DNA of 64,000 nt from Parundibacterium terreum (GTDB lineage: Bacteria; Pseudomonadota; Gammaproteobacteria; Burkholderiales; Burkholderiaceae_D), in NCBI RefSeq assembly GCF_014636315.1, contig NZ_BMED01000001.1, positions 496,316-560,315 of the forward strand, written 5' to 3'. A program made the translations under genes and the position numbers. The notes beneath the pieces were generated by a model. That model was not told where the DNA came from, searched no databases, and saw only the letters and a program-made list of their open reading frames with translations. Shown here piece after piece: positions 52,529 through 60,898 of this stretch; within the stretch, counting starts at the first letter, position 1, and every line of letters starts with the position of its first letter.

Positions 52529-52702
52529 ATGAAAGCACTCATTGAACGTCAGCTATATAAACCCTCTATGGTGATGCCCATGTTGAGTTTAATGCAATTG
52601 ATGGTTTCGCTCGATTTCAATATGAGCCAGGTCACTCTTGTTGCACTGGCCAGAGGTATGCGCTGCGCACGCCATAAGCTATCCCGTACTGGCAATTGCT
52701 AA
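52529..52702 (+). CDS. Possible 57-residue basic protein
   Basis: GGAGG lies 6 nt before the ATG at 52529, a strong ribosome-binding site. The product begins MKALIERQLYKPSMVMPMLSLMQLMVSLDFNMSQVTLVALARGM and has a methionine-rich hydrophobic middle and a basic, Cys-containing tail. There is no family I recognise. The good initiation signal is the only support beyond the open frame. Confidence 0.35.
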   Translation: MKALIERQLYKPSMVMPMLSLMQLMVSLDFNMSQVTLVALARGMRCARHKLSRTGNC

Positions 52703-52793
52703 GCACTGCTGCACCCATTTCTGAAAAAGAGTGAGCATTTAGCACGCCAGTGCCCTTTGTTGCACTCAAAACAACTCAACACTGAAAGAGAAT

Positions 52794-52991
52794 TCAAGCC
52801 GGCCTTCCTGTTGGCCCAGCTTGTTTTTGCCCTTCATCATCAGCAGGCAATCCCGCTACCCGCGAGCGGTCATCTTCATTTGGTTCGAGTTCATGCTGCG
52901 TAGGTTGCGGGCGCTCCTTCGGATGTGACTGATTTTTTTTGACGCGTCCAGATACTCCTGGGAGATCAGATGTATTTTTATGCGTAGCCAT
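52794..52991 (-). CDS. Small hydrophilic, probably disordered protein, third in a series
   Basis: A 65-residue protein with GGAG 8 nt before the ATG. It is rich in Lys, Glu, Gln, Pro and Asp (for example SGRVKKNQSHPKERPQPTQH, then PNEDDRSRVAGLPADDEGQK). It has almost no hydrophobic residues and no cysteine, so it is probably unfolded. It is the last of three such genes on this strand, downstream of the gamma-glutamyl hydrolase and ligase genes. Such composition recalls hydrophilin-type stress proteins. Function is unknown. Confidence 0.6.
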   Translation of the reverse strand: MATHKNTSDLPGVSGRVKKNQSHPKERPQPTQHELEPNEDDRSRVAGLPADDEGQKQAGPTGRPA

Positions 52992-53024
52992 AATAAGTCT
53001 CCAACAACATGCGCGAACAATCGC

Positions 53025-53285
53025 CTACTTGGGTGGAACCGGATCCAATTTATCCAGCGCCATATCAGGTTCGTCTCTATTAAGCGAAGCTTCCCGCTCC
53101 GTAGCAACAGAGTCTTCATTCAAACCTTGCACGTCCTGCTCAAGCTTAGCTTTATCAAAATCCGCAATCAGCGCCTCATCTTCCAGCGTAGAAGGAACGG
53201 ACATTTCCTCGCCGGCGACCAATGAATCAGACATGCGTCCATTTGTGGGCGCTTCAGTATTTTTCTTCTCTTTTGATTTCAACAT
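53025..53285 (-). CDS. Small acidic hydrophilic protein, second in a series
   Basis: An 86-residue protein with AAGGAG upstream of the ATG. It is strongly acidic (ADFDKAKLEQDVQGLNEDSV, TEREASLNRDEPDMALDKLD), lacks cysteine and has few aromatic residues, so it is probably flexible. It lies 33 bp before the third small gene and 94 bp after the first, on the same strand. Good initiation signals in all three argue they are real genes. There is no family I recognise. Confidence 0.6.
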   Translation of the reverse strand: MLKSKEKKNTEAPTNGRMSDSLVAGEEMSVPSTLEDEALIADFDKAKLEQDVQGLNEDSVATEREASLNRDEPDMALDKLDPVPPK

Positions 53286-53379
53286 GATAGATAGCTCCTT
53301 GTCTCTACATGAGCAAGATGCTAGCGGTTGTCCTTTGCAAGGTCTGTACGCAAACGCACTATGCGCCTGACATCAAAGC

Positions 53380-53604
53380 TCAGATCGGTTCCTGGCTACC
53401 AACATCAGGAGGCAATTTTTTTCCCACATCGCGGCTAAAACGTTTTGCACTCGCAGTCTCTGCTGCTTTTTCAGCAGGGGCACTGCCATCCTTTTGCGCT
53501 GGCCGGATGGGGGCGCTTTTTTGAGCTTCGGCGTCGACGGTTTTTGTGGCCAGCGATGAATCCTGCTCTTTAACTATTTCCGGATTGATAGTGTGTATAG
53601 TCAT
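53380..53604 (-). CDS. Small Ala/Lys-rich hydrophilic protein, first in a series
   Basis: A 74-residue protein with GGAG 7 nt before the ATG. The sequence (for example KTVDAEAQKSAPIRPAQKDG, then PAEKAAETASAKRFSRDVGK) is rich in Ala, Lys, Glu and Pro. It resembles the N-terminal extension of the gamma-glutamyl hydrolase encoded just upstream, which is also Ala/Pro/Glu-rich. A small inverted repeat AGACGG/CCGTCT (53644-53663) lies between the two genes. Function is unknown. Confidence 0.55.
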   Translation of the reverse strand: MTIHTINPEIVKEQDSSLATKTVDAEAQKSAPIRPAQKDGSAPAEKAAETASAKRFSRDVGKKLPPDVGSQEPI

Positions 53605-53706
53605 GAACTACTCCAAGATAGAGGTATGAGGCATCACGATAATAGACGGCCTGAAATCCGTCTGTGAAACAACACACATACCATTACGCTCGAAACAAAG
53701 GTTTCA

Positions 53707-54750
53707 CTAGAATCTCGTCTCTCGCGCAGCCCGTAGAAAACTATCTAGTATAGGTGTGCAATCCAGCAGATCCTGGCTGCCAGCGCGGTGAAACTCTGGA
53801 TGCCATTGCAGCCCCATCACAAAGCTGGCTTTTTTGTAGCGAATTGCCTCAACGATTTGATCAGTGTGCGATACCGCCTCCACCACAAGATCTCGCCCCA
53901 GGGTTTTTACGGCCTGATGATGAATGGAATTGACCAATGCAACAGGTTTTGATGCAAACATCTTTCCAAGTGTAGATCCCTTCGTAAACTGGACCTCATG
54001 GTAATTCCTGTCATACATATCATTCACATGTGAAATCGCGGCAGGCACATTGCTGGCGATATCCTGATACAAGGTGCCGCCAAAACCGACGTTGATCAGC
54101 TGGCATCCGCGGCAAATGCCCAAAACCGGTTTATCCGCTTCAATAAATTCATGCAATAACTCCAGTTCATACATGTCACGTGCACGGTCGCCATTCCATT
54201 CTGGCCGCGTTACTGCCTCAGCATAACTTTGAGGGGATACATCAGCCCCGCCCTGCAGCACAAGGCCGTCAAGGTGCTTCGCATAGTCACGCAAGCGGAT
54301 GTTACTGGGGTGGAGCAAACCATTAGTATTCACCGTAGGTATCATGAATACCAGCACATCTCGCGACATGACCCATTGCGCAATCGACTCTTCCAGGTAT
54401 TGCAAGGTCTTGCTGCGTAAGCCTGTGCCGTCGGCCTCCGGATGAAAGATGCGAGCAGACACGCCTATCTTCAGGGTTCGCTGCGTCATGCGTCGCAACG
54501 CCTTGTCCGACATCGCCTTGAAGCGTGCCGACAACAATTTCAAGGTATGTGTCCAGGGAGATTCGTCCATCGCCTGGTACGCCGGCAGGCCCTGGCTACG
54601 TTCGGGTTTGGACTCCGGTTCGGCTTCAATCGAGGCATTTGCAACAAGAGGCTCCGACGGAACTCGCGCTATCGCTGCCGGATCTGCTGGAATCGCTTTT
54701 TGTTCCCCTGTATCGGCTCGCGCCGGCGGTAAAGGATCATCAGTTGACAT
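53707..54750 (-). CDS. Class I glutamine amidotransferase-like gamma-glutamyl hydrolase (peptidase C26, PuuD-like)
   Basis: The 347-residue protein from the ATG at 54750 has a 93-residue Ala/Pro/Glu-rich N-terminal extension and then the C26 domain. LDGLVLQGGADVSP, PVLGICRGCQLINVGFGGTLYQD with nucleophile C213, and MGLQWHPEFH with H317 and E319 form the triad. PuuD-type enzymes hydrolyse gamma-glutamyl amides such as gamma-glutamyl-GABA. It follows a YbdK-type gamma-glutamyl ligase by 22 bp, so the pair may make and break the same conjugate (inference). The long disordered extension is unusual. Confidence 0.9.
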   Translation of the reverse strand: MSTDDPLPPARADTGEQKAIPADPAAIARVPSEPLVANASIEAEPESKPERSQGLPAYQAMDESPWTHTLKLLSARFKAMSDKALRRMTQRTLKIGVSARIFHPEADGTGLRSKTLQYLEESIAQWVMSRDVLVFMIPTVNTNGLLHPSNIRLRDYAKHLDGLVLQGGADVSPQSYAEAVTRPEWNGDRARDMYELELLHEFIEADKPVLGICRGCQLINVGFGGTLYQDIASNVPAAISHVNDMYDRNYHEVQFTKGSTLGKMFASKPVALVNSIHHQAVKTLGRDLVVEAVSHTDQIVEAIRYKKASFVMGLQWHPEFHRAGSQDLLDCTPILDSFLRAARETRF

Positions 54751-54772
54751 AATTTTCTTTCTATAGACACGC

Positions 54773-55891
54773 CTATTGCGTTGCCATCCACATCTGGCTT
54801 TGCTGCCGCACCACTTCACTCAAGGAGCCGCCCTTGCCATAGGTATCTCGCAGCCAGTCAGCATCAGACTGGCGCTCCAGCAGCCGGTTGGTCAGCAATC
54901 TCAGAGCGTCAGCGGTACCCAGTTCCTGCGCAGTTTCGGTCAGCATCATCAGGGTTTGCAGAATGTCTTCCTTGATCGTCACCTGGGAATTTTCTCCCAA
55001 AGGATTGATCACGTTTCCCTTCAATCCGAAACGGCAAGACTGGAATCGGTTATAGGTGTATGTCAGATAAACATCCTGGTTCGGCATCAGCTCCCTATGG
55101 TCCAGCAGATACTTGCACAGTGTCTGTGCGTAGGCAGCCAAAGCCACCGCAGTTTCTATCTCCAGCGGCGTGTCGCACACCCGTATTTCTATCGTGCCGT
55201 ACTCTGGCTTGGGCCGTATATCCCAATAAAAGTCCTTCATGCTGGCGACAATGCCGAGATCCTTCATCGTCTGAAAATACCGGTTGAACCCCTCCCAATC
55301 ACTAACAAATGGCATATATCCACTCAGCGGAAAGGCATTAATGCTGGTCAATCGTGACGATTGAAAACTGGTATCCACGCCCTGATAAAACGGCGACGAT
55401 GCAGATAGTGCGATGAAGTGTGGGATATAGCGCGCCAGCAAGTGCACCAGCCGTATCCCTTCATCTCCATTCACACAACCGATATGAATATGCTGACCAT
55501 ATACGGTAAATTGCTTGGCCAGGTAGCCATATAGCTCAGATACCAATGCATAGCGTTCAGAGGGATAAATGCGCTGGTCGTCCCAGTGCTGAAAAGGGTG
55601 GGCGCCACCGCCTGCCAGGCCCAGATTAGTCTTTTCTGCAGCGGCCACCATCAATGTACGCATCGCTTTCAACTCTGCCAGCATTTCCTGGTGGTCGGTA
55701 TGCACCGAGGTCGCAATCTCTATCATGCTCTCGGTAATTTCCGGTTTGATGTCATAGCCATGCGGCTTTTTGTTGATCAAGGCCAGCAGGTCACTGGAAC
55801 CACGCGTCAAATTAAAATCGCGTCGGTTCACAATCTGCAACTCCAGCTCCACCCCCATCGTCAAAGGTGTTGATGATGTAAATTCCAGCAC
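54773..55891 (-). CDS. YbdK-type carboxylate-amine ligase (glutamate-cysteine ligase family 2)
   Basis: The GTG at 55891 has AAGGAG 6 nt upstream, just after the stop of the antiporter gene, and gives 372 residues. The GCS2 motifs are LEFTSSTPLTMGVELELQIVNRRDFNL, EITESMIEIATSVH, LGLAGGGAHPFQHWDDQRIYPSERY, VYGQHIHIGC and PEYGTIEIRVCDTP. Family members join a carboxylate (often the gamma-carboxyl of Glu) to an amine using ATP; E. coli YbdK has only weak gamma-glutamylcysteine ligase activity. The antiporter lies 11 bp upstream and the C26 hydrolase 22 bp downstream, so an operon is likely. Confidence 0.93.
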   Translation of the reverse strand: MLEFTSSTPLTMGVELELQIVNRRDFNLTRGSSDLLALINKKPHGYDIKPEITESMIEIATSVHTDHQEMLAELKAMRTLMVAAAEKTNLGLAGGGAHPFQHWDDQRIYPSERYALVSELYGYLAKQFTVYGQHIHIGCVNGDEGIRLVHLLARYIPHFIALSASSPFYQGVDTSFQSSRLTSINAFPLSGYMPFVSDWEGFNRYFQTMKDLGIVASMKDFYWDIRPKPEYGTIEIRVCDTPLEIETAVALAAYAQTLCKYLLDHRELMPNQDVYLTYTYNRFQSCRFGLKGNVINPLGENSQVTIKEDILQTLMMLTETAQELGTADALRLLTNRLLERQSDADWLRDTYGKGGSLSEVVRQQSQMWMATQ

Positions 55892-55902
55892 AGGCAACTC
55901 CT

Positions 55903-57102
55903 TCAATTTTTTGCTTCGCCTGAAAGTATCAAGGCAAAACGAACGCAAACCGGTCCGGCAATTTCCAATATGGCAAGCACGGACAATAGCAACGCCGACA
56001 ACTGTGCACCAAATTCCGGGTACAGTACTGTCGCATTCTTTACCAGCACAAGCGCCACGCCGGACATAGGCAGCAGACTCAGCCCCAGCAAGGCGCCCCG
56101 GCGCACCGCAAGACCGTTCATCGGTGCCATAGCTGCGCCAAAGATCACACTGATCACCAGCCGCACTCCAACAAAGCCGGCAACTATCAGCCAGTATTCA
56201 CGCAGATGCAGCAATTCCAGTTGAGCTCCGGCGCTCACAAACAGGATCGCATACAGCAAACCGCTGAACTGGCTAAAATCCGGTTCTACAATCGCATATC
56301 CCCTGTCGCGGTGGCGACTGGTGATGCCAAACACGAGGAGTGCGATCATGGCAGATAGATTGAGCATGCTTGCTGCGCCCACTGTTGCTGCAATCAGCGC
56401 AAACAGGATAATGCGCTGGCTCTGATGCTCCCTGCCCAGCCACTCGCTGATATAGATCACCAGCCTGCCGGCAACCCAGCCCAGCAAACCGGAACCCAAC
56501 ACCAAAAACAGGGGATGGAAAACCAGAATACGCCAGTCGCTGCTGTATTCCAGGTGCAATGCAGACAAGCTCATCGTGAAAACAATAAACGCCAGCGAAT
56601 TATTGATGGCAATGATATTCAGCATGCGCTCGCTGACTTGTCCCTCTGCTTTCAGCTCATGCACGATATTGAGTGCAACCGCCGGAGAACTGGCCATGCC
56701 GATCGCAGCCGCCATACTTGCGACCATGTGATGCACACCCATGCTAGTCAACAACAGATACAGCGCAAAGAATATTCCCACGCTGATCAGGATGCCGGTC
56801 ACCAGCAGCCATTTTTCTTTCACCAGCCATTTGTAGTCAATGCGGCGGCCAAGCTCAAACACCACCAGCCCGAGAGTCAGATCAATAAGAGGAGCGAGGC
56901 TATCTAGTGCGGCAGCGTTAAACAGGTTTAATCCAGCCGGTCCTATCAGCAGGCCGGTCAGCACGTAACTGGTGATGGCGGGCACAGGCAATAAGCGCGT
57001 CATAAGCCGTGCGCCGAGTATGCCCGCCACCAAAATGAATCCTATCGCCGTCAAGGTATTCAAGGCCTCGGGCATGACAGGAAAAATAGTGTGTGGAATC
57101 AT
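55903..57102 (-). CDS. CPA2-type cation:proton antiporter without regulatory domain
   Basis: A 399-residue membrane protein with about 12 transmembrane segments and the Na_H_Exchanger pattern: TSYVLTGLLIGPAGLNLF, LIDLTLGLVVFELGRRIDY, ASMAAAIGMASSPAVALNIVHELKAEGQVSERMLNIIAINNSLAFIVFTMSL and LYAILFVSAGAQLEL. It lacks the C-terminal TrkA-N/RCK domain of KefB/KefC. It probably exchanges K+ or Na+ for protons. In KefC-type systems glutathione-type gamma-glutamyl thiols gate the protein, an interesting parallel to the gamma-glutamyl ligase gene that follows. Confidence 0.9.
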   Translation of the reverse strand: MIPHTIFPVMPEALNTLTAIGFILVAGILGARLMTRLLPVPAITSYVLTGLLIGPAGLNLFNAAALDSLAPLIDLTLGLVVFELGRRIDYKWLVKEKWLLVTGILISVGIFFALYLLLTSMGVHHMVASMAAAIGMASSPAVALNIVHELKAEGQVSERMLNIIAINNSLAFIVFTMSLSALHLEYSSDWRILVFHPLFLVLGSGLLGWVAGRLVIYISEWLGREHQSQRIILFALIAATVGAASMLNLSAMIALLVFGITSRHRDRGYAIVEPDFSQFSGLLYAILFVSAGAQLELLHLREYWLIVAGFVGVRLVISVIFGAAMAPMNGLAVRRGALLGLSLLPMSGVALVLVKNATVLYPEFGAQLSALLLSVLAILEIAGPVCVRFALILSGEAKN

Positions 57103-57440
57103 TTTTTGCCGCCAATCGCGTCGGTAACTGTCAATAAGATTCGCAAGAGCCTATACCTCCTACAAGAGTATGGTGACCGATAAAAACTTCAGCAGGATTA
57201 CTGAAAATATGATGGCAAGAGTATCAATAATCGGTTGATATTGTATGTGCGGTAACTAACGACGCTTTTAGGGGAAATATCATAGTGCTGCTTAGGTGTG
57301 CTCCCCTATCAACACAGTGCGTCCTGGCTTACCAAGAATGCCGCCAGCATAAAGCCGGTGCAAAGAAGATATTCGCGCAAGCGGCTATTAGCAAGCTCGG
57401 CAAATAAGAAATCTAAAAAAACAATCATCAAGCAAAGCTT
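57103..57440. other. Intergenic region before the antiporter operon
   Basis: No gene is visible in these 338 bp. TAGGGGA (57269-57275) and TCCCCTA (57302-57308) form an inverted repeat with a 26-nt loop, and ATCAA/TTGAT repeats lie near 57226-57242. The antiporter promoter should be here. I found no copy of the MarR palindrome at 58929. Confidence 0.4.
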
Positions 57441-58820
57441 TCATTTTTCCGGATTCAGCTCCCCTTGCGCCGATTTCCCCTCTCCCTGTAGCCGCTGCGG
57501 CAAGGGCAGGAATTTGTGCGCCAGCGCATGGTATAAGGCAGTCGGACAAATCAGTTTTGATGCCCCGCTGGCAATCACCGATGCCGCCATCAGAGGCAGC
57601 AACATCTGGTGGCTGTCGGTCATCTCCATCATGATGATGAAAGAAGTCACCGGTGCCCGGGTCACGCCGGATAAATAAGACGCCATGACCAGCAGCACGA
57701 CTGCACTATGTGTTGCCAATGATGGAAACAGATCGGCAAGATTGTCCCCCAAGCCTGCCCCCACGGCCAAAGACGGAGCGAAGATACCGCCGACAATGCC
57801 ACTCATTGAAGACGCCAGGGTAGCCAACAATTTTGCCAGGCCAAAATACCACGGCAAGACACCGCTATCTTCCAGAGTCAGCCGGGTGGGAGCATATCCG
57901 GTGCCAAACACCAGTCCTTGGGTGCATACCCCCAAGATCGCAACAAACAATCCACATACAGCAGCGTATAACACGCGCCTGTTTTTGGTGAGTGCTGCCA
58001 GGCGCGGCGGCAGATTAAAGCTGCTGGCAGTCAGCAATTTACTGAATATGCCACCTCCCACGCCTCCCACTATGCCACACGACAAGACTGCGGCCACCCC
58101 GGTATGCCAGTCCAAAAAAGCGCCGCTGGACCCAAAATAAGTATAGTTACCCAGCAAGGACAGCGAAATCAATCCAGAGACAATGACAGTTACCAGTGTA
58201 GAGCTGTTTGCGTTAAACACATGCTTCTTGCTCAATTCTTCAATCGCAAACATGATGCCAGCCAGCGGCGTATTGAAGGCAGCAGCAATCCCGGCCGCGC
58301 CGCCAGCGAGGATCAGGATGCGCCGCATTGCTGCTGTCTGGAATGGCCCCCATCCATAAAACATGTGCATGATGGACGCGCCAATCTGCACCGTTGGCCC
58401 CTCCCTGCCGATTGACGCACCCATGCAGAGGCCGCCCAAAGTCGACACGATCTTTCCCGCGGCAATCTTCATCGACAATAAACTGCTTCGTTTCTCGTCG
58501 CCGCTGACATCCATCGCTGCAATAGTCTGCGGAATCCCGCTTCCCTGCGAGCCCGGAAAGAAACGGTTGCAGCAGTAGGCCAGCAAGGCAAATCCAGCCG
58601 GCATAAACAGCAAGGGTGACCAAGGAGCCGCTTCGGTGATCTGGCGATTCAGCCTATTCGCATACTCGCTGCCCATCGCAAGCCCCACTGCAGCCAGTCC
58701 AACCAGCACAGGCCCCAGGACCCATGCGGCCCCTCTGTGCCAAAAATGGACGACTTTTAGACGAAGCACTTCACCTATCGATAAACTGCTGGCTACCTGA
58801 TCATTCTCGGAGATTGGCAT
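57441..58820 (-). CDS. CLC-family chloride channel or Cl-/H+ antiporter
   Basis: From the ATG at 58820 the 459-residue protein has the three CLC selectivity motifs: GSGIP (93-97), GREGP (138-142, with the gating glutamate E140) and GIFAPSLAVGA, in a background of about 16 membrane helices. ClcA/ClcB proteins support acid resistance in bacteria. A longer start would run into the promoter of the divergent MarR gene. It shares strand with, but is 338 bp from, the antiporter operon. Ion-handling roles of both suggest one physiological theme. Confidence 0.92.
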   Translation of the reverse strand: MPISENDQVASSLSIGEVLRLKVVHFWHRGAAWVLGPVLVGLAAVGLAMGSEYANRLNRQITEAAPWSPLLFMPAGFALLAYCCNRFFPGSQGSGIPQTIAAMDVSGDEKRSSLLSMKIAAGKIVSTLGGLCMGASIGREGPTVQIGASIMHMFYGWGPFQTAAMRRILILAGGAAGIAAAFNTPLAGIMFAIEELSKKHVFNANSSTLVTVIVSGLISLSLLGNYTYFGSSGAFLDWHTGVAAVLSCGIVGGVGGGIFSKLLTASSFNLPPRLAALTKNRRVLYAAVCGLFVAILGVCTQGLVFGTGYAPTRLTLEDSGVLPWYFGLAKLLATLASSMSGIVGGIFAPSLAVGAGLGDNLADLFPSLATHSAVVLLVMASYLSGVTRAPVTSFIIMMEMTDSHQMLLPLMAASVIASGASKLICPTALYHALAHKFLPLPQRLQGEGKSAQGELNPEK

Positions 58821-58928
58821 GGATAGTGACGGCTGATAGCCGCTGACCGGCAAAAAGTCGGCAAAGTGAACAACATCTGCTCCTCGGCCGCAAAGAAATA
58901 CATTCAAGCAAATTATATTTCATCAAAC

Positions 58929-58946
58929 TATATTTGTACAAATATA
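58929..58946. promoter_or_regulatory. Perfect 18-bp palindrome, MarR operator candidate
   Basis: TATATTTGTACAAATATA is a perfect palindrome lying 33 bp before the MarR start codon and 108 bp before the CLC start. A further half-site AATTATATTT lies at 58911-58920. Its length and position suit a MarR dimer controlling both divergent genes. Confidence 0.65.
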
Positions 58947-58979
58947 ATTATGCTAGCATGCTTTCATAAGGCAAACATC

Positions 58980-59501
58980 ATGACAAAAAAGAACACTCCG
59001 ACAGCGCAAGCTTCAACAAAAGAAGGTGGTGGCAATATAGCTCCGCGCCTCGAAATACTAAAAAAGCTACGCGTCGTCATACGCGCGGCGCAACGGCATT
59101 CTTTATGGATAGAAAAACAGTGCGGCGTCAGCGGCGCGCAATTGTGGATCATGCAGGAACTGCATGAAAATACCAGCCTGCGAGTGGGCGAACTGGCGAA
59201 CAAGCTGGCCATCCATCAAACCACTGCCAGCAATCTGCTGGATACATTGGAAAAACGCGGCTATGTCGTCAAGACCAGAGACAACAAGGATCAGCGGGTA
59301 GTAAAAGTAAAGCTGACGAAGGAAGGCTCGGGCACTTTGATGCAAGCACCTACGCCAGCACGTGGCCTGCTACCGGAAGCGCTGCTGCAGATGCCGGAAG
59401 AGAAACTCTCCCAGTTGGATCTGGGTTTGCAAGGACTGCTGGATAGTATTGATGTATTGGACGAGGGCTTCGGCATGCTGCCCCTTCCCTTTACCATGTA
59501 G
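58980..59501 (+). CDS. MarR-family transcriptional regulator
   Basis: The start was set at MTKKNTPTAQ, with AAGG upstream; the product has 173 residues. A MarR winged helix occupies the middle: GVSGAQLWIMQELHENTSLRVGELANKLAIHQTTASNLLDTLEKRGYVVKTRDNKDQRVVKVKLTKEG. It lacks cysteines suited to OhrR-type sensing apart from C62-like CGVS. It diverges from the CLC gene, with a perfect palindrome between them. A strong terminator follows, so it is monocistronic. Confidence 0.9.
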   Translation: MTKKNTPTAQASTKEGGGNIAPRLEILKKLRVVIRAAQRHSLWIEKQCGVSGAQLWIMQELHENTSLRVGELANKLAIHQTTASNLLDTLEKRGYVVKTRDNKDQRVVKVKLTKEGSGTLMQAPTPARGLLPEALLQMPEEKLSQLDLGLQGLLDSIDVLDEGFGMLPLPFTM

Positions 59502-59552
59502 CTTGTACAAGTCAATAACTCGGCAAGAGTAAGGCCGTCACCGGCCTTTTCC

Positions 59553-59581
59553 AGCCTCCGATTTTTCGGAGGCTTTTTTTA
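59553..59581 (+). terminator. Rho-independent terminator after the MarR gene
   Basis: AGCCTCCG (59553-59560) pairs perfectly with CGGAGGCT (59567-59574) and is followed by seven Ts. A second small hairpin, AAGGCC...GGCCTT, lies just upstream at 59531-59548. Confidence 0.92.
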
Positions 59582-59703
59582 TCTCCAAGCAAAAATTGCC
59601 AACAGATAAGATGACAAATTATCAAATATAAGGCAAAATTATTTCCAATACCACAACAAAAATTACTCCAATTATCCCTTCTCAAGCACAAATGGAAGCG
59701 CCG

Positions 59704-60780
59704 ATGAAACAACACTTGAACGCCATCAAACAATTGTTCGCCGACAAAAACTCATTGCATCTGATGCAACTCAACCCCGGCGCAAGTAATGAAGAATTGG
59801 ATGCGTTGGAGCAGCATCTGGGTGTTGGCTTGCCGGCAGATTTCAAAGAATATTTATCCATCCACGATGGACAAGCGCGAGAGGACGGCCTTATTTTCGA
59901 GATGCCCTTGCTCAGCATTGCAGAAATTAAAGACGTGTGGGATGGCTGGTGCGAGACTGAAGAAGAAACTTCCACTGAAGATAATACTTTCGGCATGTGC
60001 TCAATTCCGGAAGGCTATGTCAAACCCATGTATACCAACCCAAAGTGGATAGCTTTCACAAAGGACCATGGCGGCAACCATATCGGACTGGATCTTGATC
60101 CCGACATCAAAGGTACGATGGGCCAAGTCATCATCTTCGGCTGCGACGAACATGAAAAGCGGGTCCTCGCCTCTTCGTTTACCGGATTTCTTGCGATGGT
60201 AGAACGTCAGATGAGGCTGCTAGGATGGTCTGTTGATGAGGACAGTTGGTATTATGACGATGAAGAAAAAACCTACAGTCACTATCATGAGTGGATAAAG
60301 GAGTTGCAGCCGCAGATAAATTGGCGCATATCGCATCTTTGCATTCCTAAGATGATGCCGCCTTCCCTGCCCTCTTCAAAGGAAGCTCTGCTAAAAACAA
60401 ACCTCATTTCTCTGACCATCGTCAGCTCTTTCATCACACCATTGCTATTTGCTGAAGAAGCAGTTCCCGCGCGCTTGGGCATGCAGCTAGACTTGCAACC
60501 GTCGGCAGATGCAGCGGGAAACTATGTCCTTGCATCTGAAATCCGAGATCTGGTATCCAACCAGCTACTGGGTTCTCCAAAACAGGTCTTCTCAAATCAG
60601 GCTCCCGCGAGCATAGAAATAGGCGTGACCGCCGATTACACGCTCAAGATCAGCGTAGATATCACTCAAAAGGATCAAGGCAAACAAAAAGCACGCTGTC
60701 AGCTGAGCTATTCACGAGATGGGGAAATTATTTCGCAACAGAATCTTAATTTCGGGCTGAAAAACCAGGCATCAGCCTGA
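59704..60780 (+). CDS. SMI1/KNR4 (SUKH) domain protein with a secreted-type C-terminal part
   Basis: The ATG at 59704 has GGAAG 7 nt upstream. Residues 1-190 form a SMI1/KNR4 domain: LNPGASNEELDALEQHLGVGLPADFKEYLSIHDGQ, WIAFTKDHGGNHIGLDLDPDIKGTMGQVIIFG and FLAMVERQM. After an aromatic/acidic stretch a sequence from about residue 217 resembles a signal peptide (SKEALLKTNLISLTIVSSFITPLLFAEEA) followed by a small beta-rich domain. The SUKH superfamily includes toxin-immunity proteins, but no toxin gene is adjacent. The 358-residue frame may be a gene fusion. AT-rich codons suggest acquisition. Confidence 0.8.
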   Translation: MKQHLNAIKQLFADKNSLHLMQLNPGASNEELDALEQHLGVGLPADFKEYLSIHDGQAREDGLIFEMPLLSIAEIKDVWDGWCETEEETSTEDNTFGMCSIPEGYVKPMYTNPKWIAFTKDHGGNHIGLDLDPDIKGTMGQVIIFGCDEHEKRVLASSFTGFLAMVERQMRLLGWSVDEDSWYYDDEEKTYSHYHEWIKELQPQINWRISHLCIPKMMPPSLPSSKEALLKTNLISLTIVSSFITPLLFAEEAVPARLGMQLDLQPSADAAGNYVLASEIRDLVSNQLLGSPKQVFSNQAPASIEIGVTADYTLKISVDITQKDQGKQKARCQLSYSRDGEIISQQNLNFGLKNQASA

Positions 60781-60898
60781 GCCAGGCTCAACGTAACTTG
60801 CCAGTTTCAAGAGCCGGCGGGCAAATTAGCGCCTCCGACTAGGTAATTTGTTAAACTACTCCTTTATTCCGCCGTAAGGCGGTACAACGGAGATTCAT

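Noticed and set aside
59704..60780. Toxin-immunity pair based on the SMI1/KNR4 domain
   Set aside because: No neighbouring polymorphic toxin, Rhs, CdiA or LXG gene is present, so an immunity role has no support here.
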